From Prorocentrum cordatum (taxonomy: Eukaryota; Sar; Dinophyceae; Prorocentrales; Prorocentraceae): a stretch of DNA of 64,000 bases. The number at the start of each line of letters is the position of its first letter. The first letter of the stretch is position 1. The position numbers were made by a program, and so were the translations under genes. Where the stretch lies: contig CAUYUJ010014591.1 in the NCBI GenBank assembly GCA_963575745.1, positions 258,021 to 322,020 of the forward strand. Reading direction: 5' to 3'. The notes under the pieces were generated by a model. That model saw only the letters and a program-made list of their open reading frames with translations, ran no database searches and was not told the origin of the DNA. This document shows positions 43,620 to 55,600 of this stretch, in pieces.

Positions 43620-43963
43620 GGAGTTCAGGGGATTTTTCCTTGATGAATCGGATGAGGTCAAATACAAAGGAGACCCTCGGCCGAGGGAGTTTAATTGGAA
43701 GCATGTTGCGACACGTCTGAACTGTGATCGACAGGAGATATGGCTTTGGTCATTTCGTGGTCTGTTGAAAAAAGGAGTTGATTATCGAGATAATCGTGAG
43801 TGACGCTTGCTGTTGTTTCCTATTCTGCACAGGCTTCGCCTTGGCACGCCCTACCTGTACAGGCTTTGCCTACTCGTCCCTAGCTTTTCCCTTCCTTGCC
43901 CCTGACCGCCGTCGCGGGGTGGTTGTGGGGGTCGGGTGGGTGGGTCTCCAGAGGCTTTAGGAA
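43620..43963 (+). repeat. Terminal split direct repeat B2
   Basis: Second copy of B1; it ends CCAGAGGCTTTAGGAA at 43963, directly against the next dispersed element. This is taken as the right terminus of the retrotransposon. Confidence 0.8.
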
Positions 43964-44950
43964 TTGTTGTCGCTTCGCGAATCCCCACCAGCCCATCCAG
44001 AAACGATGCCCAGAGGAATTGCCTCGATCAGAGAAGTGGGCAGCACACAGAGGAAGCCATTATGAGACATCTTGGGATATCTTGAGCCATCCTGGAGGTC
44101 ATTTTGGGCTCTCCCAGACGCTCTTGGAGTCATCTTAATCCGTGCCCCCCCCCAAGAGGCCTCCATGTGGCTAAAACCTGTGTAGAATCAATGATTAGGC
44201 ATTCTCGCCGAGGCCTCTTGGAGCATCTTGGGTGCATCTGGGGGGGCTCTTGGGGCCTCTTGGGGGTCTCTCGGGGGCCTCCGGGGGGCCTCTTGGGGGC
44301 CTCTTGGGGCCATTTTGGGGCCATCTTGGGACCTCTTGGGGCTTCCTGGGCGCTTCTTGGGGCCATCGTGGAGGAGATCGATCAAACAAGAGGGGGGGTT
44401 TAATTAGCGCCCCCCCTCGGAAGCCCCTAAAATCGCCTCTTGGACCCCTCTTGGAACGATCTTGGAGTGCTCTTGGGCGCTCTTGGGGCCGTCTTGGGGC
44501 TCTTTTGGGGCTCTCTTGGGGCCCTCTTGGGCCATCTTGGAGCCATCTCCAGGCCTCGGATGGCCATCGGAAGCGAAAAGGCGAGAAAGCAAAAATCATT
44601 GATTTTCCATAGGTTTTGGGACGATTTTGGCCTCTTCGGGGCCTCCTTGGGGAGCTGTTTGGCCACTTGGAGTTTTCTTGGGGCCGTCTTTGGGCTTCTT
44701 GGAACCATCTTAGGAGCCATCGTGAGCGATCTTGCGCTATCTTGAGCCATCTTGGAGCTCATCTTGGGTTCTCTGAGGCGCTTTTGGAGCCGTCTTGGGC
44801 CATCTTGGACGCTCTAACTACCCGCGGCCCCCCCCGTCCAGGTCCAGGGGAGGGGGTAGGGGGAGGGGTAAACCCCTCCCCAAGGGGGACGAGGGAGGGG
44901 TGGAAGAGGATCTGCTCTAGACCACCTACGCCCAGAGGGCTGGTGGGATT
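43964..44950. mobile_element. 987-bp dispersed element, copy adjoining the retrotransposon
   Basis: Same termini and interior as copy 1. It shows about 14 substitutions against 15010-15961, several of which match the nested copy at 41497 instead. Downstream of its end the sequence becomes identical to copy A of the large duplication. Confidence 0.78.
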
Positions 44951-45968
44951 ACCCATACTGATAATACCATACGAATAATAATAAGAACAGTCATACTAAT
45001 GTTGATAATCATAAGAAGAATCATAATATTACGACTCGTATCCATACTAAGCAAAAACATAAGACGACCAATGATAATACTAAGAAGCATGTTGAGAAAC
45101 ATAATAATACTAATTGTATGATTCAGAATAATAACATGAAAAAAAGGCGAATATTAATAAGGCTACGACTAATAATACGAAGACTAATGATAATGACAAT
45201 GAGAAGACGAATGCTATTAATAATAAGCATACCAAGAAAATATTATTACGACTGAAAAGAACAAGGGGCAACATAATACTAAAACTAAGAATCATAGTAA
45301 TAATAAGAATATATTAAGAACACTATTAATGATCATAACACTAGGAAAACTAATAATCATAAGAAGCATCATACGAATACGAATAACAGTAATGATGAGA
45401 AGATTCATAATCATAAGACAAGTACTAATAATATGAGTATGCTAAGAAAACTAATAGTGGTACTAAGAAAAATAATGACAACCACGCTGCCAATAATAAT
45501 ACTCATCCTAATAATACTAATCCTGATAAAAAATACTATTCGGGGTCGTAGTAATATTCGTACCAATCGTAATGATACGAATACTCCTACTCATAGCAGT
45601 AGGAATAACAATACTATTACTAATAGTAGTATAGACTACTGATAATAATGATTACTAATACTTATATTACTATCAACAATACTAGTACTAATAATACTAA
45701 TGATATTAATAATAACAGCAATACTAATACTAATCATAGCAGTAATAAGATTAATACTAATACTGCTACTAAAACTACGAATCATAATACTGCTAATACG
45801 ACTACACATACTAATTATAATAACAGTACGAAGAACAGCAGTGCTACCACTAAGAAGAAAACTAAGAATACCAACAAAGGAGAATAAGAAGGATATGATG
45901 ATGCTGATGATGATGATGCTGATACTGGTGCTGATGATGATGATGATGATGATCATGATGATGATGAC

Positions 45969-46033
<65 letters not shown>

Positions 46034-47034
46034 GCTGATGATGATGATGAGGAGGAGGAGGAGAGGAGGAGGAGGAGGAGGAGGAAGAGATGCGGAGGCG
46101 TAGGCGGAGGCGGAGGCGAGGAGGAGGAGGAGGAGGAGGAGGAGGAGGAGGAGGGAGGAGGAGGAGGAGGAGGAGGAGGGATCAAGGAGGAGGAGGGAGG
46201 AGGAGGAGCAGGTAGGAGGAGGAGGAGGAGGAGGAGGAGGAGGAGGAGGAGGAGGAGGAGGGAGACGAGGACGAGGAAGAGGAGGAGGAGGAGGAGGAGG
46301 AGGAGAGGAGGAGGAGGAGGAGGAGGAGGGAGAGGAGGAGGAGGAGGAGGAGGATGAGGAGGAGGAGAGGAGGAGGGGGGTGGAGTAGGAGGAGTAGGAG
46401 TAGGAGTAGGAGTTAGGATAAGGATTAGAGTAGGAGTAGGAGTAGGAATCGTAGGAGTCGGAGTAGGTAGTAGGAGTAGGAGTAGGAGTAGAGTAGGAGT
46501 AGTAGTAGTAGATAGTAGTAGTAGTAGGAGAGGCGGAGGAGGAGGAGAGGAGGAGGAGAGGAGGAGGAGGAGGAGGAGGAGGAGGAGGAGGAGGCGGAGG
46601 AGGAGGAGGAGGAGAAAGAGGAAGGAGAAGGATGAGGAGGAGGAGGAGGAGGAGCGGAGGCGGAGGCGGAGGCGGAGGCGGGATGAGGAGGCGGAGGCGG
46701 AGGCGGAGGCGGAGCGGAGGCGGAGGCGGAGTAGGCGGAGGAGGAGGAGAGGAGGAGGAGGAGAGGAGGGAGAGGAGTGGAGGAGGAGGCGGGGGAGGAG
46801 GAGGAGGAGGAGGAGGAGGAGGAGGAGGAGGAAGGAGGAGGAGGGAGGAGGAGGAGGAGGAGGAGGAGTAGGAGGAGGAGGAGGAGTAGGAGGAGGAGGA
46901 GGAGGGGGCAAAAGAGGAGGCGGGGTGGCGGATGATGATGATGAGGAGGAGGAGGAGGCGGAGGAGGAGGCGGAGGAGGAGGAGGAGAAGGAGGAGGAGG
47001 AGGAGGAGGAGGAGGAGAAGGAGGAGGAGGAGCG
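44951..47034. repeat. AT-rich triplets, GAT array, GGA/GTAGGA array, copy B
   Basis: The AT-rich part (44951-45895) equals 15997-16935. The GAT and GGA tracts (45896-47034) differ in length and composition from copy A, as expected of unstable or poorly assembled arrays. Confidence 0.88.
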
Positions 47035-47572
47035 TTCGACCCAGTCTCTTGAGCTTCGTCGTGCCATGCTACTGGGCCAGAAGCAGCGGCCGCAAGCCAA
47101 CGCTGCTGCTTTCGCGCAGTTTGTCCCCCGCGCAGTCCGTCCTTTTGCCTTCCCAGCAGCCGTCTCCCCCGCAAAAGCGCGACGGCGCGCGTGGAGTGCC
47201 GGCGGCGAGCGAGGGGGGGAAGTGAAAAGGAGATTGCCTTCTCAGAAGAAGGCGGGACTTCTCAGAAGGCCGGGGAACTTCGGAGCTTTCTGAGAAGACC
47301 TTCTCCTTATCACTCCCCCCCGGGCTCGCCGCCGATCCACCTCCCGAGCAGGCGCCTCCCCCGCCAGGGCGCGACTGCGCGCGCGGGGTGTCGGCCGCGC
47401 GCAGATGGGGTTAGTGGGGAGGGGGGGGGGCTTCTTGGAAGCGTCCTTGCTTCTTGGAAGGCGCGGGCCACATCTGCAGACGTAGGGCCGGCGCCTTTAA
47501 AGAACCAGCCTCCTTCTAAGAAGCCTTCCCCCCTGCCCGTGCCCCCTGGTGCGCGCCGCCAAGAGTGGCGCG

Positions 47573-47674
47573 ATGCCCGGCTCGAGCCCGAGCGCGGCCG
47601 TCCCGCTGAGGGTCGTGGCCGTGGGCTCTCCCATGCTGGACACCATGGCCTGCGTCGGGCAGCCATTCCTCCAG
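47573..47674 (+). CDS. PfkB-family kinase exon 1, copy B
   Basis: 34 codons from the ATG, ending in PFLQ before GACCCG. Same sequence as copy A. This is the copy that lies upstream of all later exons, so it is the more likely functional one. Confidence 0.68.
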
Positions 47675-50660
47675 GACCCGGGGCGGCGTCTGACTCGAGC
47701 CCCGGCAGGAGGAGAAGGAGGAGGAGGAGGAGGAGGAGGAGGAGGAGGAGGAGGGAGGAGGAGGAAAGGGAGGAGGAGGAGGATGGAGGAGGAGGAATCA
47801 TAATATAAATAAGCAAAACATGAGAATACGAATCAGCAGAAAAGCACTAACAATACTAACCATACTAACAACATAAGTAATACTAACAATAATACGTTTA
47901 CTTATAACAAGAAGATGAATAATACTAGTAATGGTAATCATAGTAATATCAACAGTCCCTATGGTAATCATGATAATCATGGTAATACTAATACTATTAC
48001 TCTTATGAAGAATACGAAAGATACACATACACATAATACCAACAACAGTACTAATCAATCATAAACGAATAGTAAAATACTACGACGAACAAGCACACTA
48101 CTAATATGAATAGTAAGAGCACTATGATTCATACTAGTCAGAAAGTTATAATAACAAGAACGATCATAATACACATACTAAGACACATCGTACTACTACT
48201 AATAAGGATACTCGTGCTAACAGTGCTATTGAGAGCATCAAGAAACCACACAACAATACAATCCGAAGGACAATGATAATAATAATCAGCAGGAAACTAA
48301 TGATAATACGAAAACGAATGCTAATGATAATCGGAACATAGTAACAAACACAATACTACTAAGAGGAATACTAATAATGACAATATCCAACATTCAAGCA
48401 AACATAATAGCACTAACATTAATAATACTAATACTGTTACTGATAGTAATACTAGTAGTAATAATAGACACGTTTAATAATAACGCGACTACTACTAATA
48501 CTAATAGTGGTACTGATACTAATCATATTAATGACGATGCTTCTAATAACAATCATAATACTAGTCATAATACGAATAATAAGACATTCGGCAACTACTA
48601 ACATTTATACTCATAAAGAGAACGATTAATAACATGAGGAGGAGGAGGAGGAGGAAGAGGAGGAGGAGGAGGAGGAGGAGGAGGAGGAGGAGGCGGGGGG
48701 GGCTCTGGCGTGTGCGCCGCTCTTTCTTGGGCGGCCCGTGGCGCGAGCTCAGACGGCCCAGCCCTCGGGAGTTGTCATCCGCGGGAGGGCGCGCCAGGGG
48801 TCGACCTGAACGGCGTCTTTGGCGATGTCGTGGGCCTTTTTCGTTTCGACTTCGTTTTGGGGCGGGAGATTGGAGACAGAACGAACACGAAAAACAATCG
48901 TTAGGTCGATCCCTGGGGCGTGCCAAATCTCGGGCCAGGGCCCGCCGCTGCTCCGACGCCCCCCCCCGTCGGGCGAGCTCGAGAGTCCCCGCAGGCTCGA
49001 GTCTCTTGCGCCTCCTCGGCAGGAGCACGGCCTGCCCCCCGGGGACGCCACGCCCGTGCCGGACACCCTCGCGTTCGCGCGCCTGAAAGGCGAGGCGATT
49101 TCTGGGGGGTGCTGAGCGGGGGCAGCGGCACGTGATGGGCCCATTTTCCACCTCCACTACCATATGTTGGGAAAGGAGGAGGAGGAGGAGCAGGAGGAGG
49201 AGGAAGAGGAGGCGGAGGAGGAGGAGGAGGAGGAGGAGGGGGCGAAGAAGGAGGCGGAGGAGGCGGAGGAGGCGGAGGAGGCGGAGGAGGCGGAGGAGGC
49301 GGAGGAGGCGGAGGCGGAGGCGGAGGAGGAGGCGGAGGAGGAGGAGAAGGAGGAGGAGGAGGAGGAGGAGGAGGAGGAGGAGGACTTTCTCATCCTCCCT
49401 TCTCCCCCGTCCTAATTACATATGGCAGTGGTGGTGGAAAATTTGCCCATCAGCACGGCGCTGGCCGAGAGCGCTCCGCCGTCCCGCCCGGTCTCCCTTC
49501 GAACCTTTGGCGTCTGGGGCCCCCTGCCTCCAGGCCTCCCAGCTCGGTTCAGAGCGCAGTATTGTTTCGACGACCCCTGTCCCCCTTCCCATCCCCATCC
49601 AGTTTCCAGCCACCTCACCCCCCCCAGCGAGGGATCTGCCCCTCGAAACCAAAGGGAACGGCTCACATTCCCATTCCAGGGTTGTAAATCGGCCAGTGGG
49701 ACCAAGCCACGCCCACGGGGTCGAAGGTCGGTGAAGCGATGTTCAGGAGCAGATTGTGTCGGAGGATCGCGCCGCATCCGCGATGCATCGGCGGTGCGGC
49801 TCGATGTTGAGCCCGATTTTCTCCACGCAGACAGCTCTGGTGTACAGTCAACCCGCATAATAGGGATGGGCAACCTTCCCAAGGGTACCTTTGCATCCTT
49901 GCCCCTTCGGCCCATCCTTAGCGACTTTCGCTGGCCGCGCCCCGCTCGCAGAGTGCCGACACGTCCTTCCAAGGCCCTTGCATCCTCACCGCGCATCCTT
50001 ATGCCACGGGTTGACTCTATCGCCGACGTCGCCGATGCATCGCCGATGCATCGGCGATGCATCGGCGATACTCAAGGGAGGAAAATCCACCCGGACCAGA
50101 CAATTGGCGTTTACTAAACGGCCCTGGGCGTACAGCCCTGCCCTGTTTGATTCCTTCTTTGAGTGCGTTTACTAAACAGCTAAACGGCTTCGCGTGTCGG
50201 GGTGGTTAGTATCGGGGTGGATTCTCTGCCCTCTAGATACGGCGAGATGCTCTGGCCCCATGCGCTCGGACTCCATTTGGGAGGCCTCCCCGTCCGGGCC
50301 CCGGGAGTCTCGCGAGCCCTGGCTCTCCGGTGTCGTGATCCTGTCGTTCTGCGTCGTCTAACCGATCCCCGTGCCCCCCCACAGGCCACGGTTTTCTCTC
50401 GAAGAACAAGCAAGAGCGACACAAACATAAACTTTTGGCGCTCCGCGCGAGTTTCTTGGATCTGCGCTGGGCCCCCTGGCGGCGCCCCTCGGGCGCCGCC
50501 CCTGTCGCGCTCCGCGCGTCAGGGAGGACGGTCCAGCACGAATTCAAGAAATCTGCGCGGAGCGCCAAAAGTTTATGTTAATGATTTTTTTTTTAAACTG
50601 CGAAGACCTCACGGCCAGTGCCGCCGTCCTTGAAGGGATACGACGACGACGACGACGACA

Positions 50661-50693
<33 letters not shown>

Positions 50694-52658
50694 GCGGCAA
50701 CGACGACGACGCTGACGTGGGCCAGAGTTCGCAGGGATGGTTCTCGACGGCCTCTGGGGAGGAATTTTTGGGCCTCTTGGGAGCCTCTTGGGGGCCTCTT
50801 GGGAGCTTCTCTTCAGGCTTCCTGGGGACCTCTTGTGGGCCTCTTGGAGCCTCTTGGGGGCCTCTTGGGAGCCTCTCTTCGGGCTTCCTGGGGACCTCTT
50901 GCGGTCCTCTTGGGGCCTCTTGGGAACCTCTTAGGGCCTCCTGGGAGCCTCTTGGGGCCGAGGGCTCCTCTTGGGGTCCTCTTGGGCTGGTTTGGGGCCC
51001 TCTTGGAGGTCTCTTGGGCCGACTTGGGGCGATCTTGGGGGCCTCTTGCGTCGTTTTGGAGCGGCGGGAAGTCGAAAAGGCGAAAACGCCAAAATTTTCC
51101 AACAACCAACGGAAATCAATGAATTTGGCTTCTTGGGGCCCTCTCGGGAGTGCTCTTGGAGGCGTCTTGGGGCGTCCTGGAGGCCTCCTGGGCAGTCTGG
51201 AGACCGTGAAGGCGTTTTGGACTGATCGTTTGGCGAGTGGGGACCCTCTTGGACCGTCTCGGCGGCCTCTTGGATCACTCTTGGCCTGTCTTGGTACTTT
51301 CTGAGGCTCCGGGGCCCCCAGGGGAGGATTGTTATCTGACCCCCCCAGGACCCCCCCCCCTCGACGTTTGAGGGATCAAAGGGAAGGGGCTTCCCTTCGA
51401 CTCGATTACGACATTGCTAGATTTTTCTCTCGCTGACAGATCTAACATGCACAATGCTGGGCAAGACCTCTCGCCCAAGCATTGCAATTCTGAACGCTTG
51501 CTGATACCTTAGCAGCTTGCTTTTGCGCTTGCCTGGTCCATTCGTTTCTAGGGCGTCTTACCCGCCTCACGTACTTGCACGTGATTGGAGCACGAGCCCC
51601 ACGGCAACATGTTCGACACTTCAGCACGTCGCTTTTGGGGGCTCTCACCTCCCTGCCGTAAGCAAGCAACTGCTGACATAACAGTTTCTGTGAAATTGGC
51701 TGCCTGCCAGCCCTGGCCAGAACCACCTGATTGGACACACGTGATATGAAAGAAGGCTGAATGCGCTGAATTACCCTCAGACATCTGCAGTGGAAGCCAT
51801 TCAGATTACGGATCTCAGCAACATTGAGCCACGCAGAATTAAGCCAGTGGAGGAGCTGGCTGACAATGATGGCCTCGAACACCTCAAGCTTCCTTGCGGT
51901 CGTTAGCTGCGCGCGATTCCAAAACCAGTTTAAGTGGCAGAAACTGCCCCAGGCCCTCCCGATTCTGCGGTGGAGGTCTTTCTTGGAGCTGCCATCATGT
52001 CTGACGTCGACGCCAAGATAATGCATCACCTCCGCGCTCGGGATTGGTTCCCCCGAATGCGTGCTCAAGCTGTAACTCCGGCCAACAGAAATCAGCTGAA
52101 ACTTCGACCAGTGGAGGGACATTCCGTATTGGGCACCCGTCTTGGCCGTGGCATCCAACAGCTCCTGCAAGTGGCTCTCGTTGGCTCTAATGAGAAGAGT
52201 ATCATCTGCATAAAGGAGAAGATCGAGCAGGCCGTCGTCCAAGTTCTTTTGGGGTCCCGCAGTCAGCGACCTCGTCGCAAAGAGGAATGGCGAGAGTGGG
52301 CACCCTTGTGAGATGCTGGACAGCCGAGCTCGTTCGGCCGACTCCCCTGCGGGGCAGACAACACAAGAGCGCTGGTCCCGGCAGATGTGCTGGATCATTA
52401 TCGGGATCTTCGGCGGCAGGCCGAAGCGTCTGAGCGCGACAATGAGCATGCGCATGAGGGTGCAGGGAAAGGGGACGACGGAGACGACGACTGACGGAGA
52501 CGACAACTCGAACAGGCAAGCCCCTCACACACGCCGACAGGGTCGGCGGATTCTCATCTCCACCAGCCCATCCGCCCAGGTGGGAACGAGTCCCAGGTGG
52601 GAATGTTGTCCAGCTGCCTCTGGCAACTCCGCCACCGTGCTAGCGAAGCATCGAGCAG

Positions 52659-52698
<40 letters not shown>

Positions 52699-55600
52699 TT
52701 CCTCCTCCTCCTCCTCCTCCCCCTCCCCCTCCCTCCTCCTCCTCCTCCTCCTCCTCCTCCTCCTCCTCCTCCTCCCCCTCCTCGAGAGGGCAATGGGGGC
52801 CTGCTGGGGGCCTTGGCGCAGAGGAGTTCCGACTGCTTGGTTCGTGCTCCCACTCCCGGGCCGTTGGGCCCTTCCTCTTGGGGCCGTCCCGGGGGCCGTC
52901 TTGGGCCGTCTTAGGCGCCTCCTCCATCTCCTCCATCTCCTCCTCCTCCTCCTCCTCCTCCTCTCCTCCTCCTCCTCCTCCTCCTCCTCCTCCTCCTCCT
53001 CCTCCTCCCCCTCGGCCGACCAGGCGGCCCGGAGCACGCTGTCCCGTCTGGGGCAGTCTTGGGCGCCTCTTGGGCCGTCTGGGGGCCTTTTATTGGGCCG
53101 TGTTGGAGCTCTCTTTGGGCCATGAGTCGTCTCGGAGGAGTCTTGGGGGCCTCTCGGGCCGTCGTGGAGCGTGGGAAGCTCAAAAAGGCGAGAACCCCAA
53201 AAACATACAAGTTGCGGAGCATCAATCGTTTTCGCCTCTCGGGGCTCTCTTGGGGGACTCTTGTGTGCCTCCTGGGGGCCTCTTCTGGCCGTCTTGGAGC
53301 TTCCTGAGCTTTCTCGGGGCGGAAGGCTAGAATTGTCGGTTCGTGTTCACCCTCTTGGGCCCTTCTTTGGGCTGTCTTGGTGCCCTCTTGGGGCAGTCCT
53401 GGTGGCCTCTTGGGTCGACTTGGGACGTCGGAAGGGCACCGAACAATATTGAAACAATTATGGAACATCATTTTCTTTGTTCGAGGCCCTCTTGGCAAGG
53501 CTCTTGGAGCTCTCTTTGGACACCTCGAAGGTCTCGTGGGCCGTCTTAAAGCCATCTTGGGCCGTCTTGAGGCCGAAGTGGTGGCCTCGGGAAGAGGGGG
53601 CGGTGCATGCAAGTCAGTGTTGCGGGGAGGGGGGGGCCCTCAGAAAATTACAGACACACAGACACCCTTCCAGACGGCATTTGGCATTCAAGCACGCCTC
53701 AACGTGCCAGGAGGCATGGTGACGGACATCCCCATCCAGGGGGTGAAGTCGGCCAGTGGGGCCAAGGCCATGCCAGTGGGGAGAGTGGTCGGTCAGGCGA
53801 TGCTCAGTCGTGGAAGCTGCCGAGCGTCGCAGCAGGTCCTGGGGAGTGTCCCGCGAGGGGCTCGCACCGCGTGGCGCTCCAGCGCCCCCCGCTCTCGGCG
53901 CCCGCGCTCGCCCCCCCCTGGCCGTGGCGGCCTCGTTGCGGCCCCCGGCTGAGGGCCTGGGCGGCTGCGCCGGCAACACGGCGAAGGTCCTGGCCTGCCT
54001 GGGCTGCGCGGCCGGCTTCTGCGGCGGCGTGGGGCGCGACCCGGCCGCCGAGGCGCTGCGGCGGGCGCTGGCCGCGCACGGGCTGGGGGACCTCCTCGCG
54101 GCCTCGGCGGACGGCGAGCCCGAGGGCGCGGGCGAGACCGGCCAGGTGCTCTGCCTGATCACGCCCGGCGGCGAGCGCACCTTCGCCTACCGCTCCGGCG
54201 CCTCGGCCGCGCTGAGGCCAGCGCAGCTGCGGGAGGCGCTGGGCGCGTGGCTGGCGGCCGGCGGCGGCACGGGGCTGGCCCTCGCCTACTTCGACGTCTA
54301 CACCTTCCTCTGCCCTGGCGCGCTGCCGGAGGACGGCATGCGCGAGGCTCGGGCGTTGGGCGCGCAGTGCGGCCTCAACCTGGGGAGCCCCGGCGCCGTG
54401 GAGGCGCACCGGGGCCGCCTGTGGCGGCTGCTGGAGGGCGGCCTGTGCGACGTCGTCATGATGAACGAGGCGGAGGCCCGCGCCCTGGACCCTGGCGCTG
54501 GTGGCCGGCGGCGCGGCAGCGGGGGCTGGTGCCAGAGGTGGGGTCCTGGCCCGGGGTGCCCCGAGGGCTCGGAGGGCCCAGGGGGGGCCAGGGGCGAAGA
54601 GCTGGGAGCACCTCGGGCCAGGGCCGCCTCTGGCAGCACCCGAGCGTGGGCGAGGGGTGCGGCAGTGGCCCGCGGGAGGGCTTCGCGCCTCTCGGGGGCT
54701 CGGCAGTCTCCAGGGTGGGGGGGAGGGTCCTCTCCTGAGAGGCGCCCTGGCCTGTCTGGAAAAGGCAGCTCCCCCCGCCCTGGTCCACCTGCTTCGACTG
54801 CACGTGAGAGAAAGAGAGTGGCCAGTCGCCCGAGTGACCCTTGGTGCGGGCCCACTGGGTTCGCCGAGCGCGATGCCAGGGCTGGACCTGAACGCTGTTT
54901 TGCTAGACTTCGGCTGTGCTCTGTTTTTCCTTCTGGCAGGGAGGTACAGGAACACAACGAAACGAAGACACAACGAAAAACGAAACACAACAAAACAATA
55001 CGAACACGAAATGCAACAAAACGAAACCACAACGAGAAACAAAACGGTACAGCTTCCTAGAGCACAGCAAAACGAACAACACAGCGAAAAACACAACGAA
55101 AACACAACGAAAACGAAGCACAACGAGCACAACAGCAAAACGAAGACACAACGAACAAAAAACAGCGTTTCGGTCCAGCCCTGCGCGGTGCGACAGCGGC
55201 TCCCTGCGCGCTTGGGCTTGGCACTCGCCCCCCCTCCCCACGCTGGGGGCCCTCGCCCTCCGCGGAGAGGGAGTCTTTCAGGAGGGGGAAAAAACACAGA
55301 CACAATTCATCGTCGATTCCCCAGAAAATACGGGAACATCTGGGAAGTGGGGGGGAAGACAAAAACCCAGAAAATATTGGAAAATATTGGGGGTATCTTT
55401 ATTTGTGTGTATTTATTTGTGTGTCCTGTGGCCCCTTTCAGTCTTACCATTAAGTCGGGGGCCTGTCCCTCTACAGGCGGGAGACTCGAAAGCAGTAACA
55501 AAAACAGTCTGGGGAGATTTTTTTTGTGTGTGACCATTTTTTTGTATACCAAATCTTACCACAGGAAAATCAGCTTGTCTGCGGCTTAAGACCCCCCTTT

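Larger units (their letters stand above)
34804..43963 (+). mobile_element. DIRS/PAT-Ngaro-like tyrosine-recombinase retrotransposon
   Basis: A 9.16-kb element with, in order: a short terminal repeat A1, gag-like frame, reverse transcriptase with embedded methyltransferase-like domain, RNase H, tyrosine recombinase, an accessory membrane-protein frame, then repeats B1-A2-B2. A1 ... B1-A2-B2 is the split direct repeat arrangement of PAT/Ngaro-type elements, which integrate through a circular intermediate using a tyrosine recombinase rather than a DDE integrase. A 986-bp dispersed element is nested at about 41497-42484. B1 and B2 are nearly identical, which argues for recent activity, but a nonsense codon at 39201 and the nested insertion make this copy probably defective. 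Confidence 0.8.

Noticed and set aside
43069-43803. Two short frames sharing KYKGDPRPREFNWKH
   Set aside because: They lie in B1 and B2. Conservation is explained by their being copies of the same terminal repeat.
34804-43963. Long terminal repeats flanking the retrotransposon
   Set aside because: The A and B repeats are not arranged as two identical ends. The A1 ... B1-A2-B2 order and the tyrosine recombinase fit split direct repeats instead of LTRs.
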